A stretch of DNA of 64,000 nt from Achromobacter agilis (GTDB lineage: Bacteria > Pseudomonadota > Gammaproteobacteria > Burkholderiales > Burkholderiaceae_B): NCBI RefSeq assembly GCF_900496965.1, contig NZ_UFQB01000026.1:31347-95346 (forward strand), in the 5' to 3' direction. Positions 24,906-33,070 of the stretch are shown piece after piece; position 1 is the stretch's first letter, and every line of letters starts with the position of its first letter. The notes under the pieces were generated by a model that did no database searches, had not been told where the DNA came from, and saw nothing but the letters and a program-made list of their open reading frames with translations. Made by a program: the position numbers and the translations under genes.

Positions 24906-25886
24906 TCAGTTGATCGCGACCTTGGCGTCCTTGACCAGCTTGGCGTAGTTCTCGGTATCGGCGCCGATCCGCGCCTTCATTTCGGCGGGGCTATCGCCGA
25001 TGGGCACTGCGCCGATCTCCGCCATGCGGCGCGAGAAATCCGGCGAACGGATGATCTTGACCATTTCCGCGTTCAACCGGTCGACCACGTCCTTGGGCGC
25101 GGCGGCCGGCGCCAGCACGCCGAACCACGTGCCCATGTCGAACGGCTTCAGGCCCGCCTCTTCCATCGTGGGCACGTCGGGCAGCGCCGCCGAACGCTTG
25201 TTCGTGGTTACGGCCAGCGCGCGCAGCTTGCCGCTCTGGATGTGCGCAAGCACCGGCGTGACCGTGTCGAACGACATGTCGATCTGCCCGCCCAGCAGGT
25301 CGGTGGTCAGCGGTCCGCTGCCTTTGTAGGGCACGTGCAGCAGTTTCACGTGGCCCTCTTTCTCGAACTGCGCGCCGATCAAATGCTGACCGGTGCCCAT
25401 GCCGTTCGATCCGAAGGTCAGCTTGCCCGGCGCGGCCCGCGCCATCGTCAGCAGGCCCTGCACATCCTTGGCGTCCAGTTTGGGATTCACCACCAGGACA
25501 TTGGGCACCAGCGCGACCGTCGTCACCGGCGCGAAGTCCTTCTGGAAGTCGTAGTGCAGGCTCTTGTAGACGCTGGTGGCGATCGTATGGTGCACCGCCC
25601 CCATCAGCAGCGTGTAGCCGTCGGGCGCCGCCTTGGCCACGTAGTCCGCGCCCAGCGTCGATCCGGCGCCGGGCTTGTTCTCCACCACCACCGGCTGGCC
25701 CAGGCTCTTGGACAGCTCCTGTCCCAGCGCGCGGGCCAGAACGTCGGTGGTCCCGCCCGCCGGAAACGGCACGACCAGGTTGATCGGCCGGACGGGATAG
25801 GACTGCGCCGACGCCCCGCCCGCGAAGGACAGGCCCAACAGGCAGGCGAACGCCAAGGCGCGCGCGGAAACGGCTTTCTGATGCAT
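24906..25886 (-). CDS. Bug-family tripartite tricarboxylate transporter receptor (second)
   Basis: A 326-residue periplasmic binding protein with a signal peptide (to about residue 27, ASAQS). The Bug motifs are YPVRPINLVVPFPAGGTTDVLA, VVENKPGAGSTLGADYVAKAAPDGYTLLMG, HYDFQKDFAPVTTVALVPNVLVV and LAVTTNKRSAALPDVPTMEEAGL. It is 93 bases downstream of a tartrate dehydrogenase gene on the same strand, so a hydroxy- or dicarboxylate such as tartrate is a reasonable guess for its ligand. No TctA/TctB genes are present. Confidence 0.9.
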   Translation of the reverse strand: MHQKAVSARALAFACLLGLSFAGGASAQSYPVRPINLVVPFPAGGTTDVLARALGQELSKSLGQPVVVENKPGAGSTLGADYVAKAAPDGYTLLMGAVHHTIATSVYKSLHYDFQKDFAPVTTVALVPNVLVVNPKLDAKDVQGLLTMARAAPGKLTFGSNGMGTGQHLIGAQFEKEGHVKLLHVPYKGSGPLTTDLLGGQIDMSFDTVTPVLAHIQSGKLRALAVTTNKRSAALPDVPTMEEAGLKPFDMGTWFGVLAPAAAPKDVVDRLNAEMVKIIRSPDFSRRMAEIGAVPIGDSPAEMKARIGADTENYAKLVKDAKVAIN

Positions 25887-25979
25887 GGTTGTCTCCTGGA
25901 TACGAATGGATTTCGCTTCTTCTATTCGCCGCGTTGCGGTGCGGGAGAGGGTCTGCGCCCTCGTCCCGCATGATTGCCG

Positions 25980-27065
25980 CTAGGCGGCCTTGGCCGGCGC
26001 CAGTGCCGCCAGCTTCGCGCAGACCGCCTCGGTGACCTGGCCGGTGGTCGCGCTGCCGCCCAGATCGCCGGTGTGCAGTTGGGGATCGGCGGTCACGCTT
26101 TCGATCGCCTGCATGAGCCGGGCGGCAGCCTGGGTTTCACCCAGGTGCTCCAGCAGCATGACCACCGACCAGAACGTGCCCACCGGATTCGCCAGCCCCT
26201 TGCCCATGATGTCGAAGGCGGAACCGTGGATGGGTTCGAACATGGACGGATAGCGGCGCTCGGGGTCGATGTTGCCGGTGGGCGCGATGCCCAGGCTGCC
26301 CGCCAGCGCCGCCGCCAGGTCGCTCAGGATGTCGGCATGCAGGTTGGTGGCGACGATGGTGTCCAGCGACGCCGGACGGTTCACCATGCGCGCCGTGGCG
26401 GCGTCGACCAGTTCCTTGTCCCAGGTCACGTCGGGAAATTCGCGGCTGACCTGCAGCGCGATCTCGTCCCACATCACCATGGCGTGGCGCTGCGCGTTGG
26501 ATTTGGTGATCACCGTCAGCAGCTTGCGCGGACGCGATTGCGCCAGCTTGAATGCGAAGCGCAGGATGCGCTCCACCCCGGCGCGGGTCATGATGGACAC
26601 GTCCGTGGCGGCTTCGATGGGATGGCCCTGGTGGACCCGGCCGCCGACGCCCGAGTATTCGCCCTCGGAGTTCTCACGCACGATGACCCAGTTGAGCTGC
26701 TCCGGCGTGCAGCGCTTGAGCGGCGCGTCGATGCCCGGCAGGATGCGCGTCGGGCGCACGTTGGCGTACTGGTCGAAGCCCTGGCAGATCTTCAGCCTCA
26801 GGCCCCACAGCGTGATGTGGTCGGCGATATGCGGGTCGCCGGCAGAGCCGAACAGGATCGCGTCTTGGTCGCGCAGCGCGTCCAGGCCGTCGGCCGGCAT
26901 CATCACGCCATGCTTGCGGTAGTAGTCGCCGCCCCAGTCGAAATCCTGGAACTCGAACCGCAGGCCGTCCTGCGCGGCAAGCTCCTGCATGATCCGCCTT
27001 CCGGCGGGAATCACTTCCTTGCCGATGCCGTCGCCGGGGATGGTTGCAATGCGATAGGTCTTCAT
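25980..27065 (-). CDS. Tartrate dehydrogenase/decarboxylase family enzyme
   Basis: A 361-residue NAD-dependent beta-decarboxylating dehydrogenase of the isopropylmalate/isocitrate family. The N-terminal RIATIPGDGIGKEVIPAG is the family signature. The tartrate branch is indicated by DFDWGGDYYRKHGVMMPADG, GDPHIADHITLWGLRLKICQ, NWVIVRENSEGEYSGVGG and ATNLHADILSDLAAAL. Enzymes of this type (TtuC, YeaU) oxidise tartrate and decarboxylate D-malate. ATG at 27065 begins exactly at the family start; the frame extends upstream to 27254 without similarity. Probably one transcript with the Bug receptor downstream. Confidence 0.9.
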   Translation of the reverse strand: MKTYRIATIPGDGIGKEVIPAGRRIMQELAAQDGLRFEFQDFDWGGDYYRKHGVMMPADGLDALRDQDAILFGSAGDPHIADHITLWGLRLKICQGFDQYANVRPTRILPGIDAPLKRCTPEQLNWVIVRENSEGEYSGVGGRVHQGHPIEAATDVSIMTRAGVERILRFAFKLAQSRPRKLLTVITKSNAQRHAMVMWDEIALQVSREFPDVTWDKELVDAATARMVNRPASLDTIVATNLHADILSDLAAALAGSLGIAPTGNIDPERRYPSMFEPIHGSAFDIMGKGLANPVGTFWSVVMLLEHLGETQAAARLMQAIESVTADPQLHTGDLGGSATTGQVTEAVCAKLAALAPAKAA

Positions 27066-27206
27066 AGGCCGACAGGGCTCCTTGCTGGTGAGGTTCTGTC
27101 GGCACTGTACTGAGGCGGCCAGGCCCCGACCGCAGCAGAATTCAAAACAACTTTTACTTGAAGTTGAAGATGGCGCCCGCCCGCGCGCGAATCGCAACCG
27201 CCAATG

Positions 27207-27235
27207 AAAAACAGCGCCCACATGGGGCGCTGTTT
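27207..27235 (-). terminator. Rho-independent terminator of the DUF3829 gene
   Basis: AAACAGCGCCC (27209-27219) pairs perfectly with GGGCGCTGTTT (27225-27235) around a five-base loop. Read on the minus strand the stem is followed by TTTTT, so it terminates the DUF3829 transcript ending at 27276. The A-rich flank also makes it a weak candidate in the opposite direction. Confidence 0.85.
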
Positions 27236-27275
27236 CAGGTGGCGGCCAAGACAAGGCCGCCGCCGCTTGCCGGAA

Positions 27276-28247
27276 TCAGCAGCGGCCGATATTCAGATTG
27301 GAGATCAGGTTGTTGAAATCCTGGCGCAGGCTGTAGGCGTCATCCACGATCGTGGGACGCATCGCCTTGAAAGCGCCCGTGCGCGCGGCGTCTTCCTTGT
27401 AGCGGCCATTGTTCGTGTGCTCCAGCACCTTGCGGCCGGCGCCCAGGAAACTATTGACCTGCATCATCGTGCTGGCGCAGCCCTTCGGGTCGGCTTCGCG
27501 CGTCTTCTTGTCAAAGCCCAGCGCCATTTCGTTCATCTTGTCCAGCGCTTGCTTGAACGCCTCTTGGTCGGCCCCCAGGCCCGTGCCGTCGAAAATGCCC
27601 GACGCCTTGTCCATCGTGGACTTGCCGTAATAGACCAGGCCGGCGCGGTAATAGGCGACCGAGTCCTTCGCGGCCTTTTCGAAGGCTTCCTTGGTGTTGG
27701 CCGTGTCCTTCACGGAGATGCCGCGGTAGAAGGCGCTCTCCGTCTTCACGACCTCGGTCAGCGCCGCGACGTAGGCGGGACTCTTTTCCCGCGCCAGCGC
27801 GCCATTGTCCGACAGGAAGGTCTTGGCGGCCGCATAGTTCTGCAGTTCGTTGCTCAGCGGCGCCAGCTTGCCCAGCGCGTCCGAGAATTCCTTGGCGGGC
27901 GCATCGATCTCGGGGATCGGCGCCGTCATCGCCAGCGCCTTGTCGAGCTTTTCCTTGGCGCGCAGGATGGTGGAATCGTTGCCGATGACGAAATCCTTGA
28001 TTGGCTTTCCTTCCTTGAGCTTCGGCGCCGCATAGGTTTCGTAGCGGTCCAGCGTTTCTTCGAACGACGTCGAGATGCCGTTGGCGGCATCGACGTACTG
28101 GTTGTACTTGATGATCTCGGCCTGGGCGGTGGTCGGCTCGGCCGCCTTCGCCTCCTTCTTTGCGCTATCGTCGCCGCACGCGGCGAGCGCCAGCGTAACG
28201 GCCAGAACGGCGGACATGCGCAAGGGGCGCGACATAAGCATCTTCAT
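27276..28247 (-). CDS. DUF3829 family lipoprotein
   Basis: A 323-residue lipoprotein (lipobox LALAAC, Cys24) followed by a helical DUF3829 domain. It begins with KKEAKAAEPTTAQAEIIKYNQYVDAAN and contains the family's repeated long helices with Tyr and Asp at helix ends. Relatives include E. coli YiiG; the function is unknown. It has its own terminator and a promoter region of about 145 bases upstream, so it appears monocistronic. Base composition is slightly lower in GC than its neighbours. Confidence 0.83.
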   Translation of the reverse strand: MKMLMSRPLRMSAVLAVTLALAACGDDSAKKEAKAAEPTTAQAEIIKYNQYVDAANGISTSFEETLDRYETYAAPKLKEGKPIKDFVIGNDSTILRAKEKLDKALAMTAPIPEIDAPAKEFSDALGKLAPLSNELQNYAAAKTFLSDNGALAREKSPAYVAALTEVVKTESAFYRGISVKDTANTKEAFEKAAKDSVAYYRAGLVYYGKSTMDKASGIFDGTGLGADQEAFKQALDKMNEMALGFDKKTREADPKGCASTMMQVNSFLGAGRKVLEHTNNGRYKEDAARTGAFKAMRPTIVDDAYSLRQDFNNLISNLNIGRC

Positions 28248-28391
28248 TTCCTGTTGCGGTTGCTATGAGGGGACGGATGATATGCCCGCTCATTGCTTAA
28301 CACGCTACAAAGTCATTCAGTCATGTCACAAGAGTTTTCAACCCGCGACCAGCTGCGAATAGAGCCGGCCGCGCGTTATGCGACGCCTGGC

Positions 28392-28946
28392 TCAGCCCCG
28401 CGCGGCGAGGGGCCGCCGGGCCGTGAGCCAGCGCGCTTCATGGTCCAGCAGCCAGCGTTTGCGGTGCAACCCGCCGCCATAACCGGTCAGCGACGCGTTC
28501 GCGCCCACGACGCGGTGGCAAGGCACAACGATGCCGATGGGATTCGCGCCGTTGGCCAGCCCCACCGCGCGCACGGCCGTGGGACGCGCGATGCGGTCCG
28601 CGAGAGCGCCGTACGTGATGGGCGCACCGCCCGCGATGCCCCGCAGCGCCTGCCACACCTGGCGCTGGAAGTCGGTGCCGCCGGTGGCGACGGCCAGCGT
28701 GTCGATGGCGTCGACCGCCCCGTCGAAATAGGCTTCGAGCGCGCGCCGGGCGGGCGAGGCCTGCGTCGCGTCGCGCAGCTCGATGGCCTGCTTGCGGTAC
28801 TGCCTGTGCAGCAGCCTGTGCATGCGCGTTTCGAAGTCCTCCCAGTCCACCGCGCGCAGTTGCCGCCGGTCGTCGCTGAGGATCAGCATCTGGCCGATGG
28901 GCGTCGGCACGCGCTCAAGGAAAAAGACCTGAGGGTGAAGGGACAT
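28392..28946 (-). CDS. ogt: Methylated-DNA-protein cysteine methyltransferase
   Basis: A 184-residue suicide repair enzyme that moves the alkyl group from O6-alkylguanine to its own cysteine. The active-site motif VPCHRVVG holds Cys143; the helix-turn-helix TDFQRQVWQALRGIAGGAPITYGALA and the loop LTGYGGGLHRKRWLLDHE are intact. ATG at 28946 is preferred, since the frame upstream is in the divergent regulatory region and has no similarity. It is divergent from the ada-alkA fusion gene; together they form an alkylation-repair pair. Confidence 0.93.
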   Translation of the reverse strand: MSLHPQVFFLERVPTPIGQMLILSDDRRQLRAVDWEDFETRMHRLLHRQYRKQAIELRDATQASPARRALEAYFDGAVDAIDTLAVATGGTDFQRQVWQALRGIAGGAPITYGALADRIARPTAVRAVGLANGANPIGIVVPCHRVVGANASLTGYGGGLHRKRWLLDHEARWLTARRPLAARG

Positions 28947-29008
28947 GGCACGGACTCCGGCAAATGGGGAAACATGCGAAATATAGACCCGGCCGCCGCG
29001 CGCCGCTG

Positions 29009-29057
29009 GCGGTTTCCGGACAGGAATGCCCGCCGTACAACAGTGTCCGGAAACCGC
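29009..29057. promoter_or_regulatory. 14-base perfect inverted repeat between ogt and ada-alkA
   Basis: GCGGTTTCCGGACA (29009-29022) is repeated in inverse orientation as TGTCCGGAAACCGC (29044-29057) with a 21-base spacer. The dyad lies in the 147-base divergent region, 36 bases before the ada-alkA start. It could be the operator for both genes or a transcript hairpin. Function is inference. Confidence 0.5.
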
Positions 29058-29093
29058 TAGATTCCGGATGTGCGCCGGCGTTAGCATGGCCGC

Positions 29094-30539
29094 ATGGACC
29101 TGAACCACGACGCCTGCTACAGCGCTATCCAAGTGCGCGACGCCCGTTACGACGGCCGCTTCTTCACCGCCGTCAAGACCACGCGCATCTATTGCCGCCC
29201 GGTCTGCCCGGCGCGCACGCCGCTCTCAAAGAACGTCACGTTCTACACGACGGCGGCGGCGGCGCAAGAGGCGGGTTACCACCCCTGCCTGCGTTGCCGG
29301 CCCGAAACCGCGCCGGAACTGGGACCGGGGCACGAACTGCCCGACAGCGTATCGCGCGCGCTGCAGCTGATCGAGCTGGGCGCGCTGGACGAGGACGGCG
29401 TGGACGGGCTGGCCCGCCGCCTGGGCGTGGGCGAACGCCAGTTACGGCGCCACTTCCGCCAGCACCTGGGCGCCTCGCCCGTCGCCGTTGCCCAGACTCG
29501 GCGCGTGCTGCTCGCCAAGCAGCTGATCCACGAAACCCATCTGCCCATGGCGGAAATCGCCTTCGCGTCGGGCTTCGGCAGCATCCGCCGCTTCAACGAA
29601 ATATTCCACGACCTGTTCGGACGCGCCCCGGGCGAGCTCCGGCGCGCCGGGAAGCCGGAGGTGTCCGCGGAGCAGGAGGGCGAGATCAAGCTGCTGCTGC
29701 GCTACCGCCCGCCCTACGATTGGGCCGCCATGCTGGACTTCCTGAGGCTGCGGGCGATCCCCGGCATCGAGCGGGTCGAAGGCGACGCCTATGCGCGCAC
29801 TATCTGCCTGGACGGCCGCCAGGGAACCGTGACCGTGCGGCCCGGCACAGGCAATGCGCTGCAGGCCGTCGTGCGCTTTCCCCGGCTCCAGGCCTTGCCC
29901 GCCATCATCGCCCGGCTGCGCCGCGTGTTCGACCTAGCCAGCGACCCGGTCGCCATCGCCGCGCAGTTTTCCCGCGACCCGGTCCTGACGGCGCTGATCC
30001 AGGCCAGGCCGGGCCTGCGCGTGCCCGGCGCATGGGACGGCTTCGAGCTGGCGATGCGCGCCGTGCTGGGCCAGCAGATCACGGTTGCCGCGGCGATCCG
30101 CCTGGCCGGCAAGCTGGTCGCGGCGCACGGCGCGCCCATGGCGCAGCCCGACGCAAGCCTGACGCATGTCTTCCCGCTGCCCGAGGCCGTCGCGGCCGCC
30201 GAACTGGCGTCCCTGGGCATGCCGCGCAGCCGCGCCGCGACCCTGTCCGCGGTGGCCGCCGCGGCGGTCGCCGACAAGCATCTGTTCGATGCCGGCAGCG
30301 GACTCGGCGAATCGGTTCTGCGCCTGCGCGAGATCCGCGGTATCGGAGAATGGACGGCACAGTACATCGCCCTGCGCCAATTGCGCGAGCCCGACGCCTT
30401 TCCGTCGGCCGATATCGGATTGATCCGCGCGCTGGAGCGCCTGGAATCCCGCGAGTACACGCCCGCGCAGCTGCTGGAGCGCGCCGAGGCCTGGCGTCCG
30501 TGGCGCGCCTATGCGGCGCAGCACCTGTGGGCAGCCTGA
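29094..30539 (+). CDS. alkA: Ada-AlkA fusion: adaptive-response regulator and 3-methyladenine DNA glycosylase
   Basis: A 481-residue three-part protein. Residues 1-75 are the Ada metal-binding domain with the zinc cysteines Cys34, Cys38, Cys65 and Cys68 (YCRPVCPAR, HPCLRCRPE). Residues about 80-185 are an AraC-type DNA-binding domain (GVGERQLRRHFRQHLGASP, AEIAFASGFGSIRRFNEIF). Residues about 195-480 are AlkA, with the helix-hairpin-helix LREIRGIGEWTAQYIALR and catalytic Asp in FPSADIGLIRAL. It thus senses methyl phosphotriesters, activates transcription and excises alkylated bases. The separate methyltransferase is encoded by divergent ogt. Confidence 0.92.
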   Translation: MDLNHDACYSAIQVRDARYDGRFFTAVKTTRIYCRPVCPARTPLSKNVTFYTTAAAAQEAGYHPCLRCRPETAPELGPGHELPDSVSRALQLIELGALDEDGVDGLARRLGVGERQLRRHFRQHLGASPVAVAQTRRVLLAKQLIHETHLPMAEIAFASGFGSIRRFNEIFHDLFGRAPGELRRAGKPEVSAEQEGEIKLLLRYRPPYDWAAMLDFLRLRAIPGIERVEGDAYARTICLDGRQGTVTVRPGTGNALQAVVRFPRLQALPAIIARLRRVFDLASDPVAIAAQFSRDPVLTALIQARPGLRVPGAWDGFELAMRAVLGQQITVAAAIRLAGKLVAAHGAPMAQPDASLTHVFPLPEAVAAAELASLGMPRSRAATLSAVAAAAVADKHLFDAGSGLGESVLRLREIRGIGEWTAQYIALRQLREPDAFPSADIGLIRALERLESREYTPAQLLERAEAWRPWRAYAAQHLWAA

Positions 30540-30552
30540 GCGCGGCCGCCCG

Positions 30553-31458
30553 TCACCACTGGCCTTCGGCGCCTTTCTGGAAGTACCCCACCAGGAAGTC
30601 CACGAACACCCGCACCTTGGTAGATAGGTGATGCCGTTCGGGGAACACGGCGTAGATGTCGGCCTGCGGCAAGGCGTAGTCCTCGAGCACGCGCACCAGC
30701 CGGCCGCTGCGCAGATAGCGCGCCAGGTCCCATTCGGCGCGCTGCAGGATGCCCAGGCCCGCCAGGCCCCACGTCAGCGTGACTTCGCCGTCGTTGCTGC
30801 TGAGATTGCCGCGCACCTTCACGGTTTCGCTGCGGCGTCCCTTGGTAAAACGCCACAAGCCATAGGCGGCTTCGTTCTGCCGCAGCACGATGCACTGGTG
30901 GCGCGCCAGGTCATGCGGCGCGGCGGGCACGCCATGCGCTTTCAGGTAACCCGGGGACGCGCAGACCAGGCGGCGGTTGGGCGCGATCTTGCGGGCGATC
31001 AGGCGCGTGTCCGGCAGATCGCCAAAGCGCACCGCCACGTCGAACGCGTCCTGCACGAAATCCGCCGGGCTGTCGGTCAGCTGCAGTTGCAGCGATACCT
31101 CGGGGTACTTCTGCGCGAATTCGGCGATCGCGGGCGCGATGTAGCTGCGGCCGAAGCCCAGAGGGGCGTTGACTTTCAGCAGGCCGCGCGGGCTGGCCTG
31201 GCGGCTGGCGATCAGTTGGTCCAGGTCTTCGATTTCGCCCAGGATGCGCCGGGCGTTCTCCAGGTAGACCTCGCCTTCCGCCGTCAGGCTCAGGCGCCGC
31301 GTGCTGCGGTTGACCAGCCGCACGCCCAGCCGCGCCTCGATCTGCGCCAGCCGCTTGCTGACCGCCGCGGGCGTAACGCCCAGTTCACGCGCCGCCGCCG
31401 ACATACCGCCGGCGCGCGCCAGCTCGACGATCAGCTGCAGCTCAGAGGAATGTCCCAT
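30553..31458 (-). CDS. LysR-family transcriptional regulator
   Basis: A 301-residue LysR protein. The winged helix (about 5-62) reads LIVELARAGGMSAAARELG and TPAAVSKRLAQIEARLGVRL, and the effector domain includes GLLKVNAPLGFGRSYIAPAIAEF, a signature of the CrgA/AaeR-like LysR branch. The ATG at 31458 is chosen over one at 31524, which would add 22 residues translated from the palindrome array. Its target is unclear: the convergent ada-alkA gene is 13 bases away and yajQ lies upstream beyond the array. Confidence 0.88.
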   Translation of the reverse strand: MGHSSELQLIVELARAGGMSAAARELGVTPAAVSKRLAQIEARLGVRLVNRSTRRLSLTAEGEVYLENARRILGEIEDLDQLIASRQASPRGLLKVNAPLGFGRSYIAPAIAEFAQKYPEVSLQLQLTDSPADFVQDAFDVAVRFGDLPDTRLIARKIAPNRRLVCASPGYLKAHGVPAAPHDLARHQCIVLRQNEAAYGLWRFTKGRRSETVKVRGNLSSNDGEVTLTWGLAGLGILQRAEWDLARYLRSGRLVRVLEDYALPQADIYAVFPERHHLSTKVRVFVDFLVGYFQKGAEGQW

Positions 31459-31480
31459 AAGAAGTCTTTCCGGGGAAAGG

Positions 31481-31700
31481 GGTCTGACATGCCTGCAAGA
31501 AAGTCTCGTCCAAATGCCTGACACCCCTGCGAGATGGCCTTCGCTCCAGTGTCTGACACCCTTACGAGATGGCCTTCGCTCCAGTGTCTGACACCCCTAC
31601 GAGATGGCCTTCGCGGTGCCATGGCGCGGCACGGGTGTCTGACACCCGGCAAGCGCGCCGCGGCTCCACGAGCATCTCGTAGGGGTGTCAGACACTTGCC
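31481..31700. repeat. Second GTGTCWGACAC array, 35-base units with a long inverted repeat
   Basis: Perfect copies of GTGTCTGACAC/GTGTCAGACAC start at 31549, 31584, 31635 and 31685, with decayed copies near 31483 and 31516. Between 31516 and 31620 a 35-base unit (palindrome, then CCC-YACGAGATGG and CCTTCGCTCCA) repeats about three times. A 23-base perfect inverted repeat joins 31584-31606 to 31673-31695 across a 66-base loop. The 11-mer is the same as in the array at 18.7 kb, but the surrounding unit is different. It fills the space between yajQ and the LysR gene. Confidence 0.85.
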
Positions 31701-31729
31701 CCCTCGCCCCAGGGTGAGACGCCCGGGCG

Positions 31730-32212
31730 TCAGTCGCGGAAGTTCTCGAACTGCAGGGGCAGGTCGACGTCGGTCTTTTTCAGCAGCGCGATGGCCGTTT
31801 GCAGGTCGTCGCGCTTCTTGCCGCTGATGCGCAGCTTGTCGCCGTTGATCTGCGATTCCACCTTGAGCTTGGCGTTCTTGATGGCGGCGATGAGCTTCTT
31901 GGCCACGGGCTGCTCGATGCCTTGCTTGATGGTGACCTTCTGGCGCGCGCCGCCCAGGTTCTCGAGGGGATCGGCGACGTCCAGGCAGCGCACGTCGATG
32001 CCGCGGGCGGAAAGGCGGCCGCGCAGGATGTCCAGCATCTGCTTGAGCTGAAACGCGCTGGAGGCAACCTGGGTCACGACAAAGCCTTCCAGCTCGAACT
32101 TGGCATCGGCGCCCTTGAAGTCGAAGCGGGTAGACAGTTCGCGGTTGGCCTGGTCGACGGCGTTGGTGAGTTCGTGTTTGTCGACTTCGGAGACGACGTC
32201 AAAAGTAGGCAT
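31730..32212 (-). CDS. YajQ-family nucleotide-binding protein
   Basis: A 160-residue YajQ/DUF520 protein of normal length. Diagnostic stretches are MPTFDVVSEVDKHELTNAVDQ, STRFDFKGADAKFEL and KKLIAAIKNAKLKVESQINGD with LRISGKKRDDLQ. Family members bind nucleic acids and nucleotides; a Xanthomonas relative binds cyclic di-GMP. It is monocistronic, with the palindrome array immediately after its stop. Confidence 0.93.
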   Translation of the reverse strand: MPTFDVVSEVDKHELTNAVDQANRELSTRFDFKGADAKFELEGFVVTQVASSAFQLKQMLDILRGRLSARGIDVRCLDVADPLENLGGARQKVTIKQGIEQPVAKKLIAAIKNAKLKVESQINGDKLRISGKKRDDLQTAIALLKKTDVDLPLQFENFRD

Positions 32213-32281
32213 GACACGGGGTCCTGTGGAAATGGTGGGTGAAAATGCGTTCCCGCCATTTTACCGGCGCCGCGCGTTGCG

Positions 32282-33070
32282 TCACGCCATGACCACCAGC
32301 AGGCGTCCCGCCTGCAGCGGATGCGCGATGACCTGGGCGTCGATCCCGTAGGCCAGATACAGATTGCCCGGCGTCAGCACCTCCGCTGGCGTGCCCGCGG
32401 CGATGGCCCGACCCGCGCACAGCAGCAGCAAACGGTCGCACCAGCGGGCGGCCAGATTCATGTCGTGCAGGATCACCAGTACGCCGGTATCGCCCGCGTG
32501 CGCCAGTTCCGCCGCCGTTCGCAGCAGATCGCCCTGGTGCTTCGGATCCAGGCTGGCGGTGGGCTCGTCCAGCAGCAGGTAGCGCGGTTCGCCCGGGGTG
32601 CGCCCCGCGCTGCACTGCACCAGCACACGCGCGAACTGCACGCGCTGCTGTTCGCCGCCCGACAGTTCGGGATAGCGGCGCGCCCGCAAATGCGCCACGT
32701 CGGCCCGCTCCAGCGCCTGGCCCACCAGCGCGTCCACGCCGGCCGGTGACAGTTCCGGGAACGGGTAGGCGCCCATCGCCACCACTTCGCTCACATCCAG
32801 GTCGAAGGTCAGCCCGGGTTTTTGCGGCAGCACAGCGCGCCGGCGGGCCTGCTGGCGATGCGGCAGCCGCGTCAGATCGGCCTCGCCCAGCCGCACACGG
32901 CCGGCGTCGGGCGCCAATTCGGAGGACAGCGCGCCCAGCAGCGTGGACTTGCCCGCGCCGTTGGCGCCCAGCAGGCCCACCACCTCGCCGGGCCGCAACG
33001 CCAGCGACACCTGGTCCAGGATGCGGTTGCCGCCGCGCGCCAATGTCAGGTTCTCGGCCGCCAGCATCAT
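32282..33070 (-). CDS. bhuV: Haem ABC transporter ATP-binding protein
   Basis: A 262-residue ABC ATPase (HmuV family). Walker A is GANGAGKST (from residue 35), the signature is LSGGEQQRVQFARVL, Walker B is LLLDEPTASLD and the switch histidine is in LVILHDMNLA. It energises haem import through BhuU. Its first ATG (33068-33070) overlaps the bhuU stop by four bases. A frame upstream to 33940 on the same strand is antisense-free shadow of bhuU and is not part of it. Last gene of the bhuRSTUV operon. Confidence 0.95.
   Translation of the reverse strand: MMLAAENLTLARGGNRILDQVSLALRPGEVVGLLGANGAGKSTLLGALSSELAPDAGRVRLGEADLTRLPHRQQARRRAVLPQKPGLTFDLDVSEVVAMGAYPFPELSPAGVDALVGQALERADVAHLRARRYPELSGGEQQRVQFARVLVQCSAGRTPGEPRYLLLDEPTASLDPKHQGDLLRTAAELAHAGDTGVLVILHDMNLAARWCDRLLLLCAGRAIAAGTPAEVLTPGNLYLAYGIDAQVIAHPLQAGRLLVVMA

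Noticed and set aside
31459..31524. Longer LysR start at 31524
   Set aside because: The extra 22 residues are encoded by the repeat array, while the ATG at 31458 starts where family members do.
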